Source of the DNA: Talpa occidentalis
Taxonomy: Eukaryota; Chordata; Mammalia; Eulipotyphla; Talpidae
Direction of reading: 5' to 3'
Assembly: GCF_014898055.3 (NCBI RefSeq)
Contig: NW_023605083.1
Span: 95,939,483-96,003,482, forward strand
Length of the DNA stretch: 64,000 nt
Of this stretch, positions 60,640 to 64,000 are shown piece by piece. Position numbers and translations under genes: made by a program. Position 1 is the first letter of the stretch. Every line of letters begins with the position of its first letter. Below the pieces are notes generated by a model, which saw only the letters and a program-made list of their open reading frames with translations, made no database searches and was not told the origin of the DNA.

Positions 60640-60893
60640 AACACACACACACACATACACACGTCACATAGACTCACACAGACACACAGCCAGAACACTG
60701 CAGAGACAAGCACGTGCACAACACATCCCACACATACACTCACGGGAACCACAGATAGGCACAGATGCACTCACACATCACACACACATACATACTGCAT
60801 AAACTTACACACCACACTAGAAAGACACAGATATGTACACATATATGCCGCAGATAGGCACACACGCACATACACACACACACACACACACAC
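60640..60893. repeat. CA-rich simple-repeat tract
   Basis: About 250 bases of impure CACA/CACG/CATA repeats with a pure (CA)n at 60872-60892. Its long open frame is an artefact of the repeat. Confidence 0.9.
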
Positions 60894-61187
60894 GGGCAGT
60901 GCAGTCCTGGGTCCTAGGTGTACTGGGATTTCTCACAACAATCATGCTTTTATCCCCACCACCTCTGAGAGTGATGTTTTCCCCTTGATTAAATGGAAGG
61001 TTGAGTTGGGGTCAGCTCCTTGTTACTTGGGAAACGTCTTGTCCAATTGGAGTATTTGTGAGGGGTCAGGAGATTGGAATATTGTGCGAAGCAGCCATCC
61101 GTGGATTTGGCTTATTTATTTTTGGATAATTAATGTTGAAAGTACAGCTGCTGAGCTGTACATGCTCATCTAGCCTGAGGCTTATTT

Positions 61188-61203
61188 AAAAAAAAAAAAA
61201 AAA
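61188..61203. repeat. Poly-A run
   Basis: Sixteen A residues; no element body recognised before it. Confidence 0.85.
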
Positions 61204-61775
61204 CCCTCAGAAAGCTCCACCTTGAAGGAGTGAGCACCACTTCCCACAGGCCACGGGTAGGTCTGGGTGGTGCAGGCTGGGCCCTGTGGGTTGTGGGGGT
61301 ATAGGCCTGCTGCCCTCAGGCTCACAGTCATGGTCACCCTTCAATTTCTCCTCCCCACACATCAGCCTGCCCCAGACAGGGACGCAGGCCACGTTGAGGC
61401 TGGAAGCAGTGAATGAGCAGGGCCTTCACTCAGAGAAACAGATGGAAACAGGAGAGGAGAAATTTGGGGCATATATGGGCAACAGAAGCACTGGCGATGG
61501 TGCCCCCACAAGTGTCGGAGGAAGGCAGTGATCCACTTTCCTTTGCGCCAGCTCAGGATCCCATGACTTTAGCTAAGGCCCAGCCCCGCATACTTGTTTT
61601 GTGTACCGTCTTGGCAGCAGGCTGCGGTCCTGTCCCGTGCGTACAGGTCTCTGGGCCAGTGTAATCTGCAGTGACCCAGTGTGGCCCATCGGCCTGTGAA
61701 ACTTGGCGGTTTTGTTACGTACTTGTTTCATCGTGTCTATTCCTTTCTCCGAATCCTATCATTGTGTTCTTGCAG

Positions 61776-61827
61776 CTGTGTGACATGAGTGACGCAGTGT
61801 TGGATACGTGTGAGGGGGATTTTCAGG
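61776..61827 (+). CDS. Candidate alternative ARHGAP44 exon ending ...S-T-A-V-stop
   Basis: This is a 52-base stretch with a good acceptor (pyrimidine-rich tract ending TTCTTGCAG) and a strong donor (GGTAAGC). Spliced to the exon ending at 59726 it reads ACA-GCT-GTG-TGA, so the protein would end S-M-S-T-A-V with the stop at 61781-61783. The stop is 44 bases before the exon end, inside the usual 50-55 base limit, so the transcript should escape nonsense-mediated decay if only one exon follows. There is no proof that it is used; it could be a chance pair of splice sites. Confidence 0.4.
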
Positions 61828-62757
61828 GTAAGCGCCCCGGCCTTGCCTCCTACCCCTCGCCCCGGCTAGGCAGGTGGCAGCTCTCTGCTCTGCTCTCTGC
61901 ATGTGGCCCAGGCCAACCGCATGGCAGCTGCTCTCGTCTCTGGCCTCAGGAAATGACCAGATCCATGAGGTCCTCTGACATCTTGGGCTCACTGGCCTTT
62001 TTTATGTCTTTCTTTCAGTTAGGATCTGAGGGGAGGAGGGATGAGCAGACAGGCTGAGCTCTTTTCCCCACCTTCCCTTTCAACAGAATCACCTGCTCTC
62101 AGCCTGCCTTCATTCCCTTTCCTTTTGACTCAGAATTGAGGGGAGATAGACCTGTATTCACACCACAAATCTGAATCAGTGGATTGCCTGCTAGAGTGTT
62201 CACCCTACACACCTTATTCGGGGCGTGTCCTTAGGGCCACCTGTCACAGTGGGCACTACCCCCCCACATGGCCTGGACTGTTCTCTGTATCACGTGCCCC
62301 AGCACTCCACTCTCAGATGCAAAGCCTAGCATGAAACAAATGGCAAATCCTTAAGAATCCATAGTATTAGTATTCATTGTGAGCTTGCTTTTCCCCAGCC
62401 AGATCCTTCCTGTTCAACTCAGTAACACTTGGGGAGCATTTATACCAGGTTCTGTCTATACCAGGTTCATGTCTAAAGAACATGAAAGAGGCCAGAAGGA
62501 ATTAGATGTTTCAGTCTCAGTAGAATAGCAGCTGGAGTAAAACCCCCTACCCCATTTCAATCCCTAGTACCCCTGAAAGCTAATCCTGTAGTCATTTTGA
62601 GCTGCTTCCAAAGCAAGGGTCCCCATGCCAGTGGGGTAGCTCCAACTCCTGTTCCCTGGCTCCCTTTGAGCTGCTTCGCTCCCCTCACGCCTGTTTGGGG
62701 CTGCAGTCTTGAAATGGTGTCTGCACTCTCTCCTTGAAATCATCATTCCAGCCCCCT

Positions 62758-62842
62758 GACTACTGAGGCACAGGGAAGGTAAACTAGCTCAGGTCACATT
62801 CCCACATGTGTCGCGGGCAGAGTTGGGATTTTGAATCCACTT
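62758..62842 (+). repeat. MIR-like fragment
   Basis: The text 'actgaggcacagggaagg', 'ctcaggtcacattcc' and 'cagagttgggattttgaat' follows the MIR core, + strand. Confidence 0.7.
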
Positions 62843-64000
62843 AGGGCGTTGCCTTCCCTCCATAGGAGGCTGCCTGGCACGTAGGTACTGGAGAGGAAGG
62901 GCACAGGCAGGCTCTGGGACAGAGGAGGAAGTGGCACTGGCCAGGCTGAGCCTCAGACCCCCCAGTCTCTGCTTGTCAGGCAGCATAAGGACAGGCTGGG
63001 ATGAGGCCTGTTGGAGGGGAGGGGGACGAGAGAGAAGGTCCTATGTCCCAGAGCTTCCATGTTTGTATCATGTATGTCTGTCCACCTGTTATGGTTTTCC
63101 TTGAGCTGAATGTTTTTGAAAACTCCCTCAAAAATGAAGCCCCCCCACCCTGCCAGTCTAGCCCAGGGCTATCCCTCTTGCAGGTACATTTCCTCTGTCA
63201 ACCTGAGTGCTGCTGTGGGCCCAGCTTGTCAGCAGGCTGAGGAGACTAAGGAAGAGATAACTCCAGAGTAGAAATCCAGGGCCTGTGGTTCTTGGCTCCC
63301 TCCTGGCCCAGTTAGCTCCTGGGAATCAATGAGCTCACCAGACCCCTCCTGGGAGCAGTAACTCCAGCACATACCACTTTCCTCACGGGGCTGCTGGCTC
63401 TGAGGACACGCATTGTCTGTGCCCACTCGCAGTTGCTCACATCCCACAGAGGTTGAACCCTGTTACTGCAAGTCTGTTCTTTCTGATCAGCGCCCAGAAA
63501 TAATGACCTTTCAAGCTCCCAGTAAGAACCGAACTTGAGTAGCTTCCCTTATGCTGGGTTTTCCAAAGTTGGGAAGCAGCTTGCCCCAACATTCAGGGTC
63601 CTGAAGAAGCCCCTCCACCCCACCGCCATCAACCACCCAGAATGTATTTTCAGGTCATAGAGAGCACCATGCCAGGACTCCCTATTCATTCACAGGAAAT
63701 GGGGTGTTTCCCCATATCTCATACCCTGAACCTGCAGGATTATAGGGAACTAAATGCAGACCTGGAATCCCCAAAGGATAGAGACCCACCCAGAGAACAT
63801 CCCTTCTACTGTTATTGAGGCGAGGGTATCAGTATAACTTGACATTTCCTGGGGAGGCGGTGTAGCGTTCCTCTAAACTGTCCAGCAAGATCCTCGAAAC
63901 TGTCCTATAGGCTTGTAATGTAGCAGCAAACTGGCCAGTCCTGCAAGAGAATGCTTAAGCTGGCCCCTAAATGAGCTGGCCCTCAGTGGCTGGTCCACCG

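Larger units (their letters stand above)
59727..64000 (+). other. ARHGAP44 intron leading out of the window
   Basis: At least 4.3 kb of intron. It holds a CA-rich tract, a candidate exon at 61776 and a MIR-like fragment. The usual last exon (starting D-L-V-H-F-D in human, from memory) was looked for and is not present, so it should lie beyond 64000. Confidence 0.7.

Noticed and set aside
60439..61173. 244-codon + strand open frame
   Set aside because: Most of it crosses a CA-rich simple repeat, giving threonine/histidine runs; no domain, no splice support.
59727..64000. Normal last exon of ARHGAP44
   Set aside because: Searched for the expected D-L-V-H-F-D start after an AG and the S-T-A-L stop end; not found before the window ends.

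Overview
The window is nuclear DNA from a placental mammal. It carries one protein-coding gene on the + strand: ARHGAP44 (also called RICH2), a BAR-domain plus RhoGAP-domain protein that stimulates GTP hydrolysis on Rac1 and Cdc42. Eighteen coding exons were found. The first is only the last 20 bases of an exon that starts before the window. The last ends at 59726, and the usual final exon with the C-terminus is not in the window. Every exon has AG before and GT after it, all reading frames join without a break, and together they give about 706 codons. Numbering assumes 66 residues through the first fragment, taken from memory of the human protein.

Layout: 1-31133 holds seven exons of the N-terminal BAR domain, spread over large introns. 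31591-40612 holds the RhoGAP domain in six compact exons, with the arginine finger in the exon at 35134. 42184-59726 holds the proline- and serine-rich tail, including an 18-base microexon at 51160-51177. After 59726 there is intron, with one candidate extra exon at 61776-61827. If used, it would end the protein in S-T-A-V, a class I PDZ-ligand shape.

The remaining sequence is intron rich in interspersed repeats. Nine copies of a tRNA-derived SINE fall in two subfamilies (A younger, B older), several with clear target-site duplications. There are also old L1, L2 and MIR pieces, Tigger/MER2-like and MER5A-like DNA transposon remnants, two pairs of LTR-like old repeats, and simple repeats. There are no Alu, B1 or B2 elements, so the species is neither a monkey or ape nor a mouse or rat. 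The SINE body does not match any family I can name with confidence. I saw no second gene, no non-coding RNA gene and no prokaryotic-type system. Repeat names and ends come from memory of consensus sequences and are approximate.
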